This document shows positions 17,199 through 26,864 of a stretch of DNA of 64,000 nt, piece after piece; position 1 is the stretch's first letter; each line of letters starts with the position of its first letter. This stretch comes from Pseudomonas aestuarii. GTDB lineage: Bacteria; Pseudomonadota; Gammaproteobacteria; Pseudomonadales; Pseudomonadaceae. The notes beneath the pieces were generated by a model. It searched no databases and had not been told where the DNA came from. It saw nothing but the letters and a program-made list of their open reading frames with translations. The position numbers were made by a program, and so were the translations under genes. Where the stretch lies: positions 62,001 through 126,000 of the forward strand of contig NZ_JAQJZJ010000001.1 of the NCBI RefSeq assembly GCF_027988105.1, given 5' to 3'.

Positions 17199-18539
17199 TT
17201 AAAGAATATAACGCGAGAGGTCTTCATCCTCGGCCAGTTCGCCGAGGTGGCCATTGACGTAGTCGGCGTCGATGCAGATCGGCTTCTCGTCATGCTGGGC
17301 GGCCAGGTCACCGGCGCTGAAGGACACTTCTTCGAGCAGCCGTTCGAGCAGGGTGTGCAGGCGGCGCGCCCCGATATTCTCGGTCTTCTCGTTGACCTGC
17401 CAGGCGATCTCGGCGAGACGCTTGATGCCATCTGCGGCGAACTCGATCTTCAAACCCTCGGTATTCAGCAGGGCAATGTACTGCTCGGTCAGAGAGGCGT
17501 GCGGTTCGGTGAGAATGCGCTCGAAGTCTTCCGGCGACAGCGCCTTGAGTTCGACGCGGATCGGCAGGCGGCCTTGCAGTTCCGGCACCAGGTCGCTCGG
17601 CTTGCTCAGGTGGAAGGCGCCGCTGGCGATGAACAGGATGTGGTCGGTCTTGATCATGCCCAGCTTGGTGTTGACCGTGCAGCCTTCGATCAGCGGCAGC
17701 AGGTCGCGCTGCACGCCTTCGCGGGAGACGTCGGCACCCCCGACATTGCCACGCTTGGCGACCTTGTCGATCTCGTCGATGAAGACGATGCCGTTCTGCT
17801 CCACCGCTTCGAGGGCCATGGCTTTCAGCTCTTCCTCGTTGACCAGGCGCGCGGCCTCTTCGTCGCGAACCAGCTTCAGCGCTTCCTTGACCTTGAGCTT
17901 ACGGCTCTTGGTCTTGCCCTTGCCCATGTTGGAAAACAGGTTCTGCAACTGGCTGGTCATCTCTTCCATGCCCGGCGGGGTCATGATCTCGATGCCGGCG
18001 GGACTGTCGGCCACCTCGATGTCGATGTCCTTGTCATCCAGCTGGCCTTCGCGCAGGCGCTTGCGGAACAGTTGACGGGTATTGGAGTCGCCGCTCGGCG
18101 TCGGGTCTTCATTGAAGCCGGCGCGCGGTGGCGGCAGCAGGGCATTGAGGATGCGCTCTTCGGCGGCGTCTTCGGCGCGGTGACGAACCTTGATCATCTC
18201 CTGCTCGCGCAGCATCTTGATCGCGGCATCGGCCAGGTCTCGGATGATCGACTCGACATCGCGGCCCACGTAGCCGACTTCGGTGAACTTGGTTGCTTCG
18301 ACCTTGATGAATGGTGCGCCGGCCAGTTTGGCCAGGCGCCGAGCGATTTCGGTCTTGCCAACCCCCGTCGGGCCGATCATCAGGATGTTCTTCGGGGTCA
18401 CTTCGGCACGCAACTCCAGCGGCAGCTGCATGCGCCGCCAGCGGTTGCGCAGGGCGATGGCCACGGCACGCTTGGCGTCATCCTGGCCAATGATGTGGCG
18501 GTTGAGTTCGTGAACGATTTCGCGGGGCGTCATGGGCAT
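17199..18539 (-). CDS. hslU: ATP-dependent protease ATPase subunit HslU
   Basis: A 446-residue AAA+ unfoldase that feeds substrates to HslV. The start [23 protein letters not shown] is characteristic; Walker A is GPTGVGKT (residues about 56-63), Walker B is VFIDEIDKV, and the I-domain covers roughly residues 110-240. The C-terminus ends DLSRYIL; the extreme C-terminal residues dock into HslV. It follows hslV by 27 bases and shares its heat-shock promoter. The starting MPMTPR offers two ATGs 2 codons apart; the first is used. Confidence 0.97.
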   Translation of the reverse strand: MPMTPREIVHELNRHIIGQDDAKRAVAIALRNRWRRMQLPLELRAEVTPKNILMIGPTGVGKTEIARRLAKLAGAPFIKVEATKFTEVGYVGRDVESIIRDLADAAIKMLREQEMIKVRHRAEDAAEERILNALLPPPRAGFNEDPTPSGDSNTRQLFRKRLREGQLDDKDIDIEVADSPAGIEIMTPPGMEEMTSQLQNLFSNMGKGKTKSRKLKVKEALKLVRDEEAARLVNEEELKAMALEAVEQNGIVFIDEIDKVAKRGNVGGADVSREGVQRDLLPLIEGCTVNTKLGMIKTDHILFIASGAFHLSKPSDLVPELQGRLPIRVELKALSPEDFERILTEPHASLTEQYIALLNTEGLKIEFAADGIKRLAEIAWQVNEKTENIGARRLHTLLERLLEEVSFSAGDLAAQHDEKPICIDADYVNGHLGELAEDEDLSRYIL

Positions 18540-18566
18540 GGCAGGCGGCTCCGAACGGGACTCGGC

Positions 18567-19100
18567 TCAGATGGCCGAGTCCAGTTCCTCGATAGTCAGA
18601 TTCTGATTGGTAAAGACACAAATGGAGGCGGCAATGTTCAACGCCTTTTCTGCGATTTCGTGGGCCGACAGCTGCTCGGTGTTCTGCAGCAAGGCCATGG
18701 CCGCCGCCTGGGCGAAGCCGCCGCCGGAGCCCATGGCGATCAGGCCGTGTTCCGGCTCCACCACATCGCCATTGCCGGTGATGATCAGCGAGGCATCCTT
18801 GTTGGCCACTGCGAGCATGGCTTCCAGACGGCTCAGCGAGCGATCGGTGCGCCAGTCCTTGGCCAGTTCGACGGCGGCGCGCACCAGGTGGCCCTGGTGT
18901 TTTTCCAGTTTGCCTTCGAAGCGTTCGAACAGGGTGAAGGCATCCGCGGTGGCGCCGGCAAAACCGGCCAATACCTGGCCGTGATAGAGCCGGCGAACCT
19001 TTTTCGCATTGCCTTTCATCACGGTGTTGCCGAGGGAAACCTGGCCGTCGCCGCCCATGACGACTTTGCCGTGGCGGCGTACTGAAACAATGGTGGTCAA
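18567..19100 (-). CDS. hslV: ATP-dependent protease peptidase subunit HslV (TTG start)
   Basis: A 177-residue proteasome-beta-like threonine peptidase. The catalytic Thr must become residue 1 after removal of the initiator, and [21 protein letters not shown] follows directly on a TTG at 19100-19098, with GGAG 8 bases upstream. An in-frame ATG at 19136 would add 12 residues before the catalytic Thr and is rejected. [15 protein letters not shown] near residue 125 is conserved. It heads the hslVU operon behind a sigma-32-type promoter. Confidence 0.95.
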   Translation of the reverse strand: MTTIVSVRRHGKVVMGGDGQVSLGNTVMKGNAKKVRRLYHGQVLAGFAGATADAFTLFERFEGKLEKHQGHLVRAAVELAKDWRTDRSLSRLEAMLAVANKDASLIITGNGDVVEPEHGLIAMGSGGGFAQAAAMALLQNTEQLSAHEIAEKALNIAASICVFTNQNLTIEELDSAI

Positions 19101-19147
19101 GGGGAAGTCTCCACGCAGCGGGGCGAAAATGCCCAATGCTGATTCAA

Positions 19148-19173
19148 ATGGGGGGGCGTGGGGGCGTTTTCAA
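19148..19173 (-). promoter_or_regulatory. Heat-shock (sigma-32) promoter of hslVU
   Basis: The minus strand has TTGAAA (19173-19168), a 14-base spacer, then CCCCAT followed by TTG (19153-19148), a close match to the sigma-32 consensus CTTGAAA / CCCCATnT with proper spacing. It ends 47 bases before the hslV TTG start. hslVU is heat-shock controlled in many bacteria. Confidence 0.8.
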
Positions 19174-19248
19174 CCTGTGGTGGATGATTCTCGACCAAAC
19201 ACCGTGGTCGCGGCTGTAACAGCAGATTGCCGAGGTGCGGGCGTGGGG

Positions 19249-19279
19249 CCCCGACAGGCTCCCGGCGAGCCTGTCGGGG
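19249..19279 (-). terminator. Hairpin downstream of the SPOR gene
   Basis: CCCCGACAGGCT (19249-19260) and AGCCTGTCGGGG (19268-19279) form a 12-bp perfect stem with a 7-base loop, just after the stop of the SPOR-domain gene and before the hslVU promoter. No T-run follows, so termination may be weak or Rho-assisted. Confidence 0.55.
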
Positions 19280-19285
19280 TGAGGG

Positions 19286-19966
19286 TCAGCGGCTCTGCCG
19301 TTGCTGCAGGAGCAGATTGCTGAAGCCGTTGGCCGACAGGGCTTTTTGCGAGGTGGCGAGTTGCTCGCGGTTGGCGAAGGGACCAACCAGCACGCGGTAC
19401 CAGGTCTCCTTGCGCACCGTGCCGGACTCCACCCGCACGTCCTGGCCGAGCAGGATGATCTGCGCCCGAACGCCTTCCGCATCATCCTTGCGCCGGAACG
19501 AGCCGGCCTGGAGGAAAAACTGGGTGCTCACTGGCGCCTGGGCGACGGCGGGCGCTGGTGCTACGGGCGGTGCGGGTGGCGGCGTTTCGCCGTTGAGTGC
19601 GGCCAGGGCGCGCGCGGCGTCGATCTTCGCCGCCTGTTCCGGCGTCACCGCGGGTTGTGTGGGGGGCGGCAGGGCGTCTGGCGGCACTATGACTTCCGAC
19701 TCGGGCAGCAGGGTGTAGAAGTCGTACTTGGGCTTGGTGGGCGCCTGCGTGCTGGGTTTCGGCTTGGGCTTGCTGCTGGCGCGCGCCGTCTCGGCCTTGT
19801 TGCGTTTGACCTCGTCGCCACCTGGCTGCAGGTTCATCAGCAGCATGACGAATACGCCGACGACCAGGCCGCAGGCCAGCCAGATCCAGCCCGGCACGGG
19901 TTTCTTCGCCGGTGCCTTGTAGCGGCTGGCGCCGCGTTTCACCGGGGGCTTCTTGCGCGCTGCCAC
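19286..19966 (-). CDS. SPOR-domain cell division protein, FtsN-like
   Basis: A 226-residue bitopic inner-membrane protein: a basic cytoplasmic start (MAARKKPPVKRGASRYKAP), one membrane helix (WIWLACGLVVGVFVMLLMN, residues about 28-46), a Pro/Ala/Lys-rich periplasmic linker, and a C-terminal SPOR domain (QFFLQAGSFRRKDDAEGVRAQI to the end). SPOR domains bind denuded septal peptidoglycan, so a division role is likely. It starts with GTG immediately after the argS TAA. Whether it is the true FtsN or an extra SPOR protein cannot be decided from the window. Confidence 0.85.
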   Translation of the reverse strand: MAARKKPPVKRGASRYKAPAKKPVPGWIWLACGLVVGVFVMLLMNLQPGGDEVKRNKAETARASSKPKPKPSTQAPTKPKYDFYTLLPESEVIVPPDALPPPTQPAVTPEQAAKIDAARALAALNGETPPPAPPVAPAPAVAQAPVSTQFFLQAGSFRRKDDAEGVRAQIILLGQDVRVESGTVRKETWYRVLVGPFANREQLATSQKALSANGFSNLLLQQRQSR

Positions 19967-21700
19967 TTACATGCGCTCCAGGGTTTCCAGGCCGAGCAGT
20001 TCCAGGCCCTGTTTGAGCGTGCGACCGGTCAGGGCGGCCAGGCGCAGGCGGCTCTGCTGGGTAGCCTGGTCCTCGGCGGTGAGGATCGGGCAATGTTCGT
20101 AGAAGCTGGAGAACAACCCGGCCACATCGTACAGATAGGCACAGAGCAGGTGTGGTACGCCTTTGTCGGCGACGTTGTTCAGTACTTCGCCGAATTGCGC
20201 CAGTTTGCCGGCCAGAGCCAGTTCCTGATCGGCTTCCAGGAGGATCTGCCCCTCGATGGTGCTGTTGCCCAGTTTGCGGAACACGCTGGCCACCCGGGTG
20301 TAGGCATACAGCAGGTAGGGTGCGGTGTTGCCCTCGAAACTGAGCATCTGCTCGAAGTTGAAGCTGTAGTCGCTGGTGCGGTGCTTGGACAGGTCGGCGT
20401 ACTTCACCGCACCGATGCCAACGGCATGGGCGATGCTGCGCAACTCGCTTTCATCCAGCTCCGGGTTCTTGCCCTTGACCAGGCTGTAGGCGCGCTCTTC
20501 GGCCTCGTCGAGCAGGTCGATCAGTTTGACCGTGCCGCCATCGCGGGTCTTGAACGGCCGGCCATCGGCGCCGTTCATGGTGCCGAAGCCCATGTGTTCG
20601 AGCTGCATGCCTGCATGGACGAAGCCGGCGCGGCGCGCCACCTCGAAGGCCATCTGGAAATGCAGGGCCTGGCGCTGGTCGACGAAATACAGCGCGCGGT
20701 CGGCCTTGAGCGTCTCGCTGCGGTAGCGCATGGCGGCCAGGTCGGTGGTCGAATACAGGTAGCCGCCGCCGGCCTTCTGCACGATCACCGGCAGCGGTTT
20801 GCCTTCGGCATTCTTGTATTCGTCTAGGAATACGCACTGGGCACCGTCGCTCTCGCTGAGCAGGCCCTTGGCGCGCAGGGCCTCGATGATGTCCGGCAGC
20901 TCGGCGTTGTAGGCGCTCTCGCCCTTGACGTCGGCCGGGGTCAGCTTGACGCCCAGGCGGTCATAGGCTTTCTGGCAATGCGACAGGGAAATCGCGTTGA
21001 AGCGGTGCCACAGGCGCATGCATTCGGCGTCGCCGGCTTGCAGTTGCACCACCAGCTCGCGGGCGCGCTCGGCGAACTCGGCGGAGTCGTCGAAGCACTT
21101 CTTCGCCGCGCGGTAGAAACCTTCCAGGTCGGCCAGTTCGCTCTCGGCAGCGGCCGGGTTGGCCTCCATAAAGGCCAGCAGCATGCCGAACTGGGTGCCC
21201 CAGTCGCCGACGTGGTTTTGCCGAATCACCTGGTCGCCGAGAAATTCCAGGACCCGGGCCACGGCGTCGCCAATGATGGTCGAGCGCAGGTGGCCGACGT
21301 GCATTTCCTTGGCCAGGTTCGGCGAGGACAGGTCGACCACTACGGTCTGCGCGGCGCCGGCCTTGCGCACGCCGAGCTTGGCGTCGGCCAGCAGGGCGTC
21401 GAGGCGCCCGGCCAGGGCCTGGCTGTTCTGGTAGAAGTTGAGAAAGCCGGGGCCGGCGATTTCGACCTTGCTGATCTGTTCATCGCTGGGCAGCGCGGCG
21501 ATCAGTTTTTCGGCCAGCTCGCGCGGCTTCAAACCGGCCGGCTTGGCCAGCATCATGGCGATATTGCTGGCGAAATCACCGTGGCTCTTGTCCTTGGTGT
21601 TCTCCACCTGGATCGTCGGGCTCAGGCCCTCGGGCAGCACGCCTTCGGTCGTCAGGCGGGTCAGGGCTTGCTGGATCAGGTGGCGAATGCTGTCTTTCAT
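19967..21700 (-). CDS. argS: Arginyl-tRNA synthetase ArgS
   Basis: A 577-residue class I aminoacyl-tRNA synthetase. The HIGH equivalent is HVGH in [16 protein letters not shown] (residues about 120-135), preceded by the N-terminal tRNA-contacting domain (LIQQALTRL...). The C-terminal anticodon-binding domain has [17 protein letters not shown] and ends LGLETLERM. As in most ArgS the KMSKS loop is degenerate. It is directly followed by the SPOR gene without a gap. Confidence 0.97.
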   Translation of the reverse strand: MKDSIRHLIQQALTRLTTEGVLPEGLSPTIQVENTKDKSHGDFASNIAMMLAKPAGLKPRELAEKLIAALPSDEQISKVEIAGPGFLNFYQNSQALAGRLDALLADAKLGVRKAGAAQTVVVDLSSPNLAKEMHVGHLRSTIIGDAVARVLEFLGDQVIRQNHVGDWGTQFGMLLAFMEANPAAAESELADLEGFYRAAKKCFDDSAEFAERARELVVQLQAGDAECMRLWHRFNAISLSHCQKAYDRLGVKLTPADVKGESAYNAELPDIIEALRAKGLLSESDGAQCVFLDEYKNAEGKPLPVIVQKAGGGYLYSTTDLAAMRYRSETLKADRALYFVDQRQALHFQMAFEVARRAGFVHAGMQLEHMGFGTMNGADGRPFKTRDGGTVKLIDLLDEAEERAYSLVKGKNPELDESELRSIAHAVGIGAVKYADLSKHRTSDYSFNFEQMLSFEGNTAPYLLYAYTRVASVFRKLGNSTIEGQILLEADQELALAGKLAQFGEVLNNVADKGVPHLLCAYLYDVAGLFSSFYEHCPILTAEDQATQQSRLRLAALTGRTLKQGLELLGLETLERM

Positions 21701-21891
21701 GGTCTGCTCGGTCGGCCGTTGAGGCGGCTGTGCCCTGAGGCGCTGGTTGAAAACGGGGCATTATCGGCGCCCTACGGCCGCTGCTTCAAGCTTTAAGCGG
21801 GTCGGCCGGGTTTCAGCTCGCGATGGATGGCGTGCACGGGACGCCGATGGATCGCTGTCCGCCCCGCCCTGCAAGGCTTGCGGCTTGCCGT

Positions 21892-24111
21892 TTAAAACAA
21901 ATCTATCGGGTCGACATCCAGCGACCAGCGCACCGCGCGACCGCTGGGCATCTGCTCCAGCGCCAGCATCCAGGTGCTGAGCAGGTGGTGCAGTGGCGCG
22001 CGGGCGTTGGCTTGCACCAGGAGTTGGGCGCGGTAACGCCCGGCGCGGCGTTCCATCGGTGCCGGGACCGGGCCGAGCAGTTCGATGCCGCTCAGCTTGA
22101 GTTCATTCACGAGCAGTTCGGCTTCGCTGCAGGCCTCATCGAGAAAGCCTTCGGCCTGTCCCGGTTTGTGCGCCTCGGCGCGCAGCAGGGCCAGATGGCA
22201 GAACGGCGGCAGCCCGGCGCTGCGGCGCTCACTCAGGGCCTGCGCGGCGAAGGCGAAATAGCCCTGTTCGGTCAGTTGCACCAGTAAGGGATGGTCCGCC
22301 AGGTGGCTCTGGATGATCACCTTGCCGGGTTCTTCGGCGCGGCCGGCGCGGCCGGCGACTTGGACGATCAGCTGGGCCATGCGCTCGCTGGCGCGGAAGT
22401 CGGCGGAAAACAGCCCGCCGTCGGCATCCAGGATCGCCACCAGGGTCACGCGGGGGAAGTGGTGGCCCTTGGCAAGCATCTGGGTGCCGACCAGGATGCA
22501 GGGTTCGCCGCGCTGTACGGTATTGAACAGGCTGGTCATGGCCTCCTTGCGTGAGGTGCTGTCGCGATCCACGCGCAATACCGGCACCTGCGGAAAGAGA
22601 ATGCCCAGGCGCTCTTCGGCACGCTCGGTGCCGGCGCCGACCGGGCGCAGGTCGACGTTGTTGCACTTCGGGCAGTTGCTCGGCTGGCGCTCGAGGTGTC
22701 CGCAGTGATGGCAGCGCAACTCGCCGGAGCGTTGGTGTACGGTCATCCGCGCATCGCAGCGCGGGCATTCCGACAGCCAGCCGCAGTCGTGGCAGAGCAG
22801 GGTCGGGGCGAAGCCGCGGCGGTTGAGAAACACCAGCACCTGCTGGCCTGCCGCCAGGGTCTGGGCGATGGCTTGCTGCATGGGGGCGGAAATGCCGGAG
22901 TCGAGCGGCCGGCTCTTCACGTCCAGGCGCAGAAAACGCGGTTGCTGGGCGCCGCCGGCGCGCTGGTGCAGGTGCAGCATGGCGTAGCGGCCGCTGTGGG
23001 CGTTCTGCAGGCTTTCCAGGGAGGGCGTGGCCGAGCCGAGCAGGATCGGAATGTTTTCCTGGTGCGCGCGCACCACGGCCAGGTCGCGGGCGTGGTAGCG
23101 CAGGCCTTCCTGCTGCTTGTAGGACGCGTCATGTTCCTCGTCGATGATGATCAGGCCGGGTCGCTGCATCGGTGTGAACAGTGCCGAACGGGTGCCGATG
23201 ATGATGTCGGCCTCGCCGTCGCGGGCGGCCAGCCAGGCGTCCAGGCGCTCGCGGTCGTTGACCCCGGAGTGGAGCAGGGCAATTCGTGCGTTGAAGCGCC
23301 GCTCGAAGCGCGCCAGGGTCTGCGGGCCGAGGTTGATTTCCGGGATCAGCACCAGGGCCTGTTTGCCGGCTTCCAGGGTCTCGCGGATCAGCTGCAGGTA
23401 GACCTCGGTCTTGCCGCTACCGGTGACCCCGGCGAGCAGGTAGGCATTGAAACGGCCGAAGCCGGTGCGAACAGCTTCGGCTGCCGCGCGCTGCTCCGGG
23501 TTCAGGGGCAGCTCCGGCTCCGCCAGCCAGTTGAGGTGGCGTTCGCTGGCGGCATGCCGACGTATCTCGACGCGTACCAGGCCTTTATCGCGCAGCTGAC
23601 CCAGGCTGTCCTTGTTCAGTTGCAGCTGGCTGAGCAGTTGATGAGCGACACCGTGGGGGTGCTGGGCGATGGTTTGCAGGGCCTCGCGCTGGCGCGGCGC
23701 GCGTCTCAGGCGCGGATCATCCAGCTGGGCGCCATCGACCAGGTGCCAGAAGCGTTCCTGGCGAACCTCCGCTGGCTCGCCCTGGCGCAGCAATACCGGC
23801 AGCGCCCAGCTGAGGGTGTCGCCCAGGCTGTGCTGGTAATACTGCGCCGTCCACAGGCACAACTTGAACAGCGCAGGCGGCAGCGGCGACTGGGCGTCGA
23901 GCAGTTGCAGGGCGGGCTTGAGCTTGCCGGCAGGAACCTCGCTGTGATCCGTCACCTCGATCAGAATGCCGATCAGCTCGCGCCGGCCAAAGGGTACGCG
24001 CAATCGTGCGCCCGGCTGCAGGGCGCTGTGCGGTACTCCGGGCGGCGCACGGTAGTCGAACAGGCGGCGCAGCGGCGAGGGCAGGGCAATGCGCAGAATG
24101 GCGTCGGGCAC
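21892..24111 (-). CDS. priA: Primosomal protein N' (replication restart helicase PriA)
   Basis: A 739-residue superfamily 2 DNA helicase that reloads the replisome at stalled forks. Order: N-terminal 3' DNA-binding domain, winged helix, helicase core with Walker A GVTGSGKTEVY and DEEH in IIIDEEHDASYK, and a zinc-binding insert with CHDCG, CPRCD, CHHCG and CPKCN pairs (eight Cys). VGTQMLAKGHHFP is motif V. It starts with GTG at 24111. The gap to argS has no clear promoter and may be read through. Confidence 0.97.
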   Translation of the reverse strand: MPDAILRIALPSPLRRLFDYRAPPGVPHSALQPGARLRVPFGRRELIGILIEVTDHSEVPAGKLKPALQLLDAQSPLPPALFKLCLWTAQYYQHSLGDTLSWALPVLLRQGEPAEVRQERFWHLVDGAQLDDPRLRRAPRQREALQTIAQHPHGVAHQLLSQLQLNKDSLGQLRDKGLVRVEIRRHAASERHLNWLAEPELPLNPEQRAAAEAVRTGFGRFNAYLLAGVTGSGKTEVYLQLIRETLEAGKQALVLIPEINLGPQTLARFERRFNARIALLHSGVNDRERLDAWLAARDGEADIIIGTRSALFTPMQRPGLIIIDEEHDASYKQQEGLRYHARDLAVVRAHQENIPILLGSATPSLESLQNAHSGRYAMLHLHQRAGGAQQPRFLRLDVKSRPLDSGISAPMQQAIAQTLAAGQQVLVFLNRRGFAPTLLCHDCGWLSECPRCDARMTVHQRSGELRCHHCGHLERQPSNCPKCNNVDLRPVGAGTERAEERLGILFPQVPVLRVDRDSTSRKEAMTSLFNTVQRGEPCILVGTQMLAKGHHFPRVTLVAILDADGGLFSADFRASERMAQLIVQVAGRAGRAEEPGKVIIQSHLADHPLLVQLTEQGYFAFAAQALSERRSAGLPPFCHLALLRAEAHKPGQAEGFLDEACSEAELLVNELKLSGIELLGPVPAPMERRAGRYRAQLLVQANARAPLHHLLSTWMLALEQMPSGRAVRWSLDVDPIDLF

Positions 24112-24180
24112 GCGGCGGGCTCCAGGTGGAAGGGCGCGATCTTAGCACGCGACCTGGCGACGGCCGGCGTCAGCAGTGGC

Positions 24181-24208
24181 TTGCGTCGTGGCCGGGCTCT
24201 GGTATCAT
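24181..24208 (+). promoter_or_regulatory. Sigma-70-type promoter of rpmE
   Basis: TTGCGT (24181-24186), 16-base spacer, TATCAT (24203-24208). The predicted leader then holds a small hairpin CGACA/TGTCG (24234-24238 with 24243-24247) before the rpmE start at 24280. Confidence 0.55.
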
Positions 24209-24279
24209 CCCCGGCCTAATTCAGTGCGGTACTCGACAATAGTGTCGGGTGGCGGCATGTCAGCCCCGAGGAATACACC

Positions 24280-24495
24280 ATGAAAGCCGATATCCATCCG
24301 AACTACGAAGCCCTCACTGCTACCTGCAGCTGCGGCAACGTGATCGAAACGCGTTCCACCCTGGCCAAGCCGCTGAGCCTGGACGTGTGCAATGAGTGCC
24401 ACCCGTTCTACACCGGCAAGCAGAAAATGCTGGATACCGGCGGCCGTGTTGATCGCTTCAAGCAGCGTTTCGGCATGTTCGGCGCCAAGCAGTAA
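24280..24495 (+). CDS. rpmE: 50S ribosomal protein L31
   Basis: A 71-residue ribosomal protein. It starts [22 protein letters not shown] and carries the zinc-binding form (CSCG at residues 16-19 and CNEC at residues 37-40), so this is the C+ RpmE type rather than the zinc-independent RpmE2. Zinc-rich cells use this form and replace it under zinc starvation. A strong Rho-independent terminator follows, lying inside the start of the next open frame. Confidence 0.97.
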   Translation: MKADIHPNYEALTATCSCGNVIETRSTLAKPLSLDVCNECHPFYTGKQKMLDTGGRVDRFKQRFGMFGAKQ

Positions 24496-24521
24496 GTTTG
24501 CGCGCAGCGACGGGTACCCTG

Positions 24522-25322
24522 ATGGGTGGTTCTTCGCTACTGAAAAAGGCGTCCCTTGTGGGCGCCTTTTTTGTGTCCGCGTTTTGCCTGGCCTCGGCCC
24601 AGGCGTTCTGTCCGGAGCCGAGCCAGTTACCGAGCTTCAGCGTGCAGCGCATCGTCGATGGCGACACCTTGCGCTTGCAGGATGGCCGCAGTGTGCGCTT
24701 GATCGGTCTGAACAGTCCCGAACTCGGGCGTAACGGGCGCAGCGCTGAAGCCTTTGCCGAGGCCGCGCGCCGCCGCTTGAGCGAGCTGGTGGCGGCCAAT
24801 GACGGGCGTGTCGGTTTGCGGCTTGGCCGTGAGCCAAAGGATCACTACGGGCGCACCCTGGCGCATGCCTACGACGGCGAGGGCCGCAACCTCGAGGCGC
24901 AACTGTTGGCCGAAGGACTAGGCTATCTGGTGGCGATTGCGCCCAATGTGGCGTTGGTCGAATGCCTGCAGGCGGCCGAGCGTGTTGCCCGGCAAGCGCG
25001 CCTCGGTCTATGGCGGCGCTCTCCGGTGCAAACGCCCAGGCAGTTGAGTCGCGGCGGTTTTGCCCTGATCGAGGGGCGGGTCGGGCGGGTCGAGCGCAAT
25101 CGCGGTGGGGTTTGGCTGGCGCTGGGTGATGCAGTGGTCCTGCGTGTGCCGCCGCAGGCGCTGGATGGCTTCGATATCGGTTGGTTGCACAGCTTGGCGG
25201 GGCGCCATGTCGCCGCCCGGGGCTGGGTGATTGATCGCTCCCGCCGCGCAGCGGTGAAGCCGGGCCAGGCCCGCTGGATGTTGCCGGTGACCCATGAATC
25301 GATGCTGGAGCTGTTGCCATGA
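24522..25322 (+). CDS. Secreted thermonuclease-family (SNase-like) protein
   Basis: A 266-residue protein with a Sec signal peptide (LLKKASLVGAFFVSAFCLASAQA) followed by an SNase-like domain: VQRIVDGDTLRLQDGRSV, RLIGLNSPELG and REPKDHYGRTLAHAY, which hold the calcium-binding and catalytic Asp/Arg/Glu positions. Residues after about 180 form a second region of unknown fold. It should be a periplasmic or membrane-exposed nuclease. The ATG at 24522 is used; an in-frame TTG lies at 24498. The rpmE terminator overlaps the signal-peptide codons. It overlaps the next gene by ATGA. Confidence 0.8.
   Translation: MGGSSLLKKASLVGAFFVSAFCLASAQAFCPEPSQLPSFSVQRIVDGDTLRLQDGRSVRLIGLNSPELGRNGRSAEAFAEAARRRLSELVAANDGRVGLRLGREPKDHYGRTLAHAYDGEGRNLEAQLLAEGLGYLVAIAPNVALVECLQAAERVARQARLGLWRRSPVQTPRQLSRGGFALIEGRVGRVERNRGGVWLALGDAVVLRVPPQALDGFDIGWLHSLAGRHVAARGWVIDRSRRAAVKPGQARWMLPVTHESMLELLP
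24543..24572 (+). terminator. Rho-independent terminator of rpmE, inside the nuclease coding region
   Basis: AAAAAGGCG (24543-24551) and CGCCTTTTT (24563-24571) pair, continued by CCC/GGG around loop TTGT with one bulged T, and the T-run is six long. It lies 47 bases after the rpmE stop and also encodes residues of the nuclease signal peptide. Confidence 0.8.
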
Positions 25323-26761
25323 ACCTGTGTCATGTGGCGGTGGGATTGCTGATGCTCGGGCAGTTGGCGGGTTGTGCGGTCAATCCCGCCACCGGGCGCA
25401 GCAATTTCGTGATGATGAGTGAGCGCCAGGAGCTGGATCTTGGTCGGCGCTACAGCCAGGAAATCCTCAAGCAATACCCCCGGTATGCCGACGAGAAGCT
25501 GCAGGCTTATGTTCAGCAGGTCGGCGAACGAGTGGCCAGGCACAGTCATCGCAACCAGCTCAATTACCAGTTCACCGTGGTGGACAGCCCGGATATCAAC
25601 GCCTTCGCCCTGCCGGGCGGCTATATCTATATCCACCGCGGGCTGCTCGCCTATCTCAACTCGGAAGCCGAGTTGGCTGCAGTATTGGGCCACGAGGTCG
25701 GGCATGTCACCGCGCGACATGGCGTGCAGCAGCAAAGTCAGTCGAGTGCCTGGGGTATGCTCGGTCAGGCCCTGGCAGTCGGCACCGGTGTCGGTGCAGC
25801 TGCCGACCTGACCAGTGTCCTGGGCAGTGCCTTCGTACGTGGCTACGGCCGCGACATGGAGCTGGAGGCCGATGGCTTGGGGGCCCAGTACCTGGCGCGC
25901 AGTGGCTACGACCCTCAGGCGATGATCGAAGTGGTCAAGGTGCTGAAAAATCAGGAAGACTTCACTCGTGAACAGGCGGTCAAGCGTGATCAGGCGCAGC
26001 CGGCGGGCGGCTATCACGGGGTATTCGATACCCATCCGGATAATGATCGGCGTCTGCAGCAGGTTCTGGGTTCGGCGCGGGCGCTGGCCACCGGGCAGCA
26101 AGAGATCAATCGCGCCGCCTTTATCAAACATTTGAATGGGCTGCCATTTGGCGATTCCGCCGCCAGCGGGGTGCGCCGCGGCCAGCATTTCTACCATGCC
26201 GGGCTGGGCTTGACCCTGGCGTTCCCCCAGGGCTGGGGTATGGTCAATCGGCCGGATGCGCTGATCGGGCACAGTGCCGATCAGCAGGCCTTTATCGCGA
26301 TGACCCAGCAGGCCAATCCAAAGCACCTCTCAGCCGCTCAACTGTTGCGTCAGCGCACCGGCGGTCAGCGTTTGACGGCTGAAAGTGAATGGCATCAGGC
26401 CGGATTGTCAGGCTACAGCGCCATCATTCCCGGCACTGCCGCCAAGCGCGTCGCGGTGCTGGTGCAGGGGGCGCGGGCTTACCTGTTTGTTGCGGCGGTA
26501 CGCGGACGTACGTCACTGGACGCACACGATGACAGCTTTCTCAAAGTAATCAGGAGCTTGCGTCCGCTTGCCGCGGCCGAGCAGCGCCTGGCGGAGCCCC
26601 TGCGACTGCACCTGATCAAGGTGCAAAGCGGGCAGGACATGGCGGCGCTGGCCAGACGAAGCAAGTTGCCGGGTGATGCCCAGGCGACCCTGCGCCTGCT
26701 CAATAATCTCTATCCCGCAGGTGAGCCAGCCCCTGGCAGCTGGCTCAAGGTCGTGCGTTAG
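25319..26761 (+). CDS. M48-family metalloprotease lipoprotein (BepA/LoiP-like)
   Basis: A 480-residue exported protease. The start LLMLGQLAGCAVNP is a lipoprotein signal with lipobox LAGC (Cys19). The catalytic zinc motif HEVGH lies near residue 125 (AAVLGHEVGHVTARHG), and the third ligand is the Glu in GRDMELEADGLGAQYL. A C-terminal region of about 200 residues follows the peptidase, and the last part (KVQSGQDMAALARRSKLPG) resembles a degenerate LysM-like fold. Relatives remove misassembled outer-membrane proteins. It is translationally coupled to the nuclease gene. Confidence 0.87.
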   Translation: MNLCHVAVGLLMLGQLAGCAVNPATGRSNFVMMSERQELDLGRRYSQEILKQYPRYADEKLQAYVQQVGERVARHSHRNQLNYQFTVVDSPDINAFALPGGYIYIHRGLLAYLNSEAELAAVLGHEVGHVTARHGVQQQSQSSAWGMLGQALAVGTGVGAAADLTSVLGSAFVRGYGRDMELEADGLGAQYLARSGYDPQAMIEVVKVLKNQEDFTREQAVKRDQAQPAGGYHGVFDTHPDNDRRLQQVLGSARALATGQQEINRAAFIKHLNGLPFGDSAASGVRRGQHFYHAGLGLTLAFPQGWGMVNRPDALIGHSADQQAFIAMTQQANPKHLSAAQLLRQRTGGQRLTAESEWHQAGLSGYSAIIPGTAAKRVAVLVQGARAYLFVAAVRGRTSLDAHDDSFLKVIRSLRPLAAAEQRLAEPLRLHLIKVQSGQDMAALARRSKLPGDAQATLRLLNNLYPAGEPAPGSWLKVVR

Positions 26762-26864
26762 TCAGGTCATCCGGGCAAGGCTCAACGGTCTTGTGCAGAT
26801 GTATACAACTTGCGTATCCTCGGCCGCCTGCCTGTTCAACAGCCAAAAAAGCGGAAATGCCCCT

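Noticed and set aside
17127..19085. A 652-codon open frame antisense to hslU and hslV
   Set aside because: Shadow frame over two well-supported genes; its product is low-complexity Gly/Leu/Gln/Asp without any motif.
19101..19136. ATG start for hslV 12 codons upstream
   Set aside because: It would leave the catalytic threonine internal, where it cannot act.
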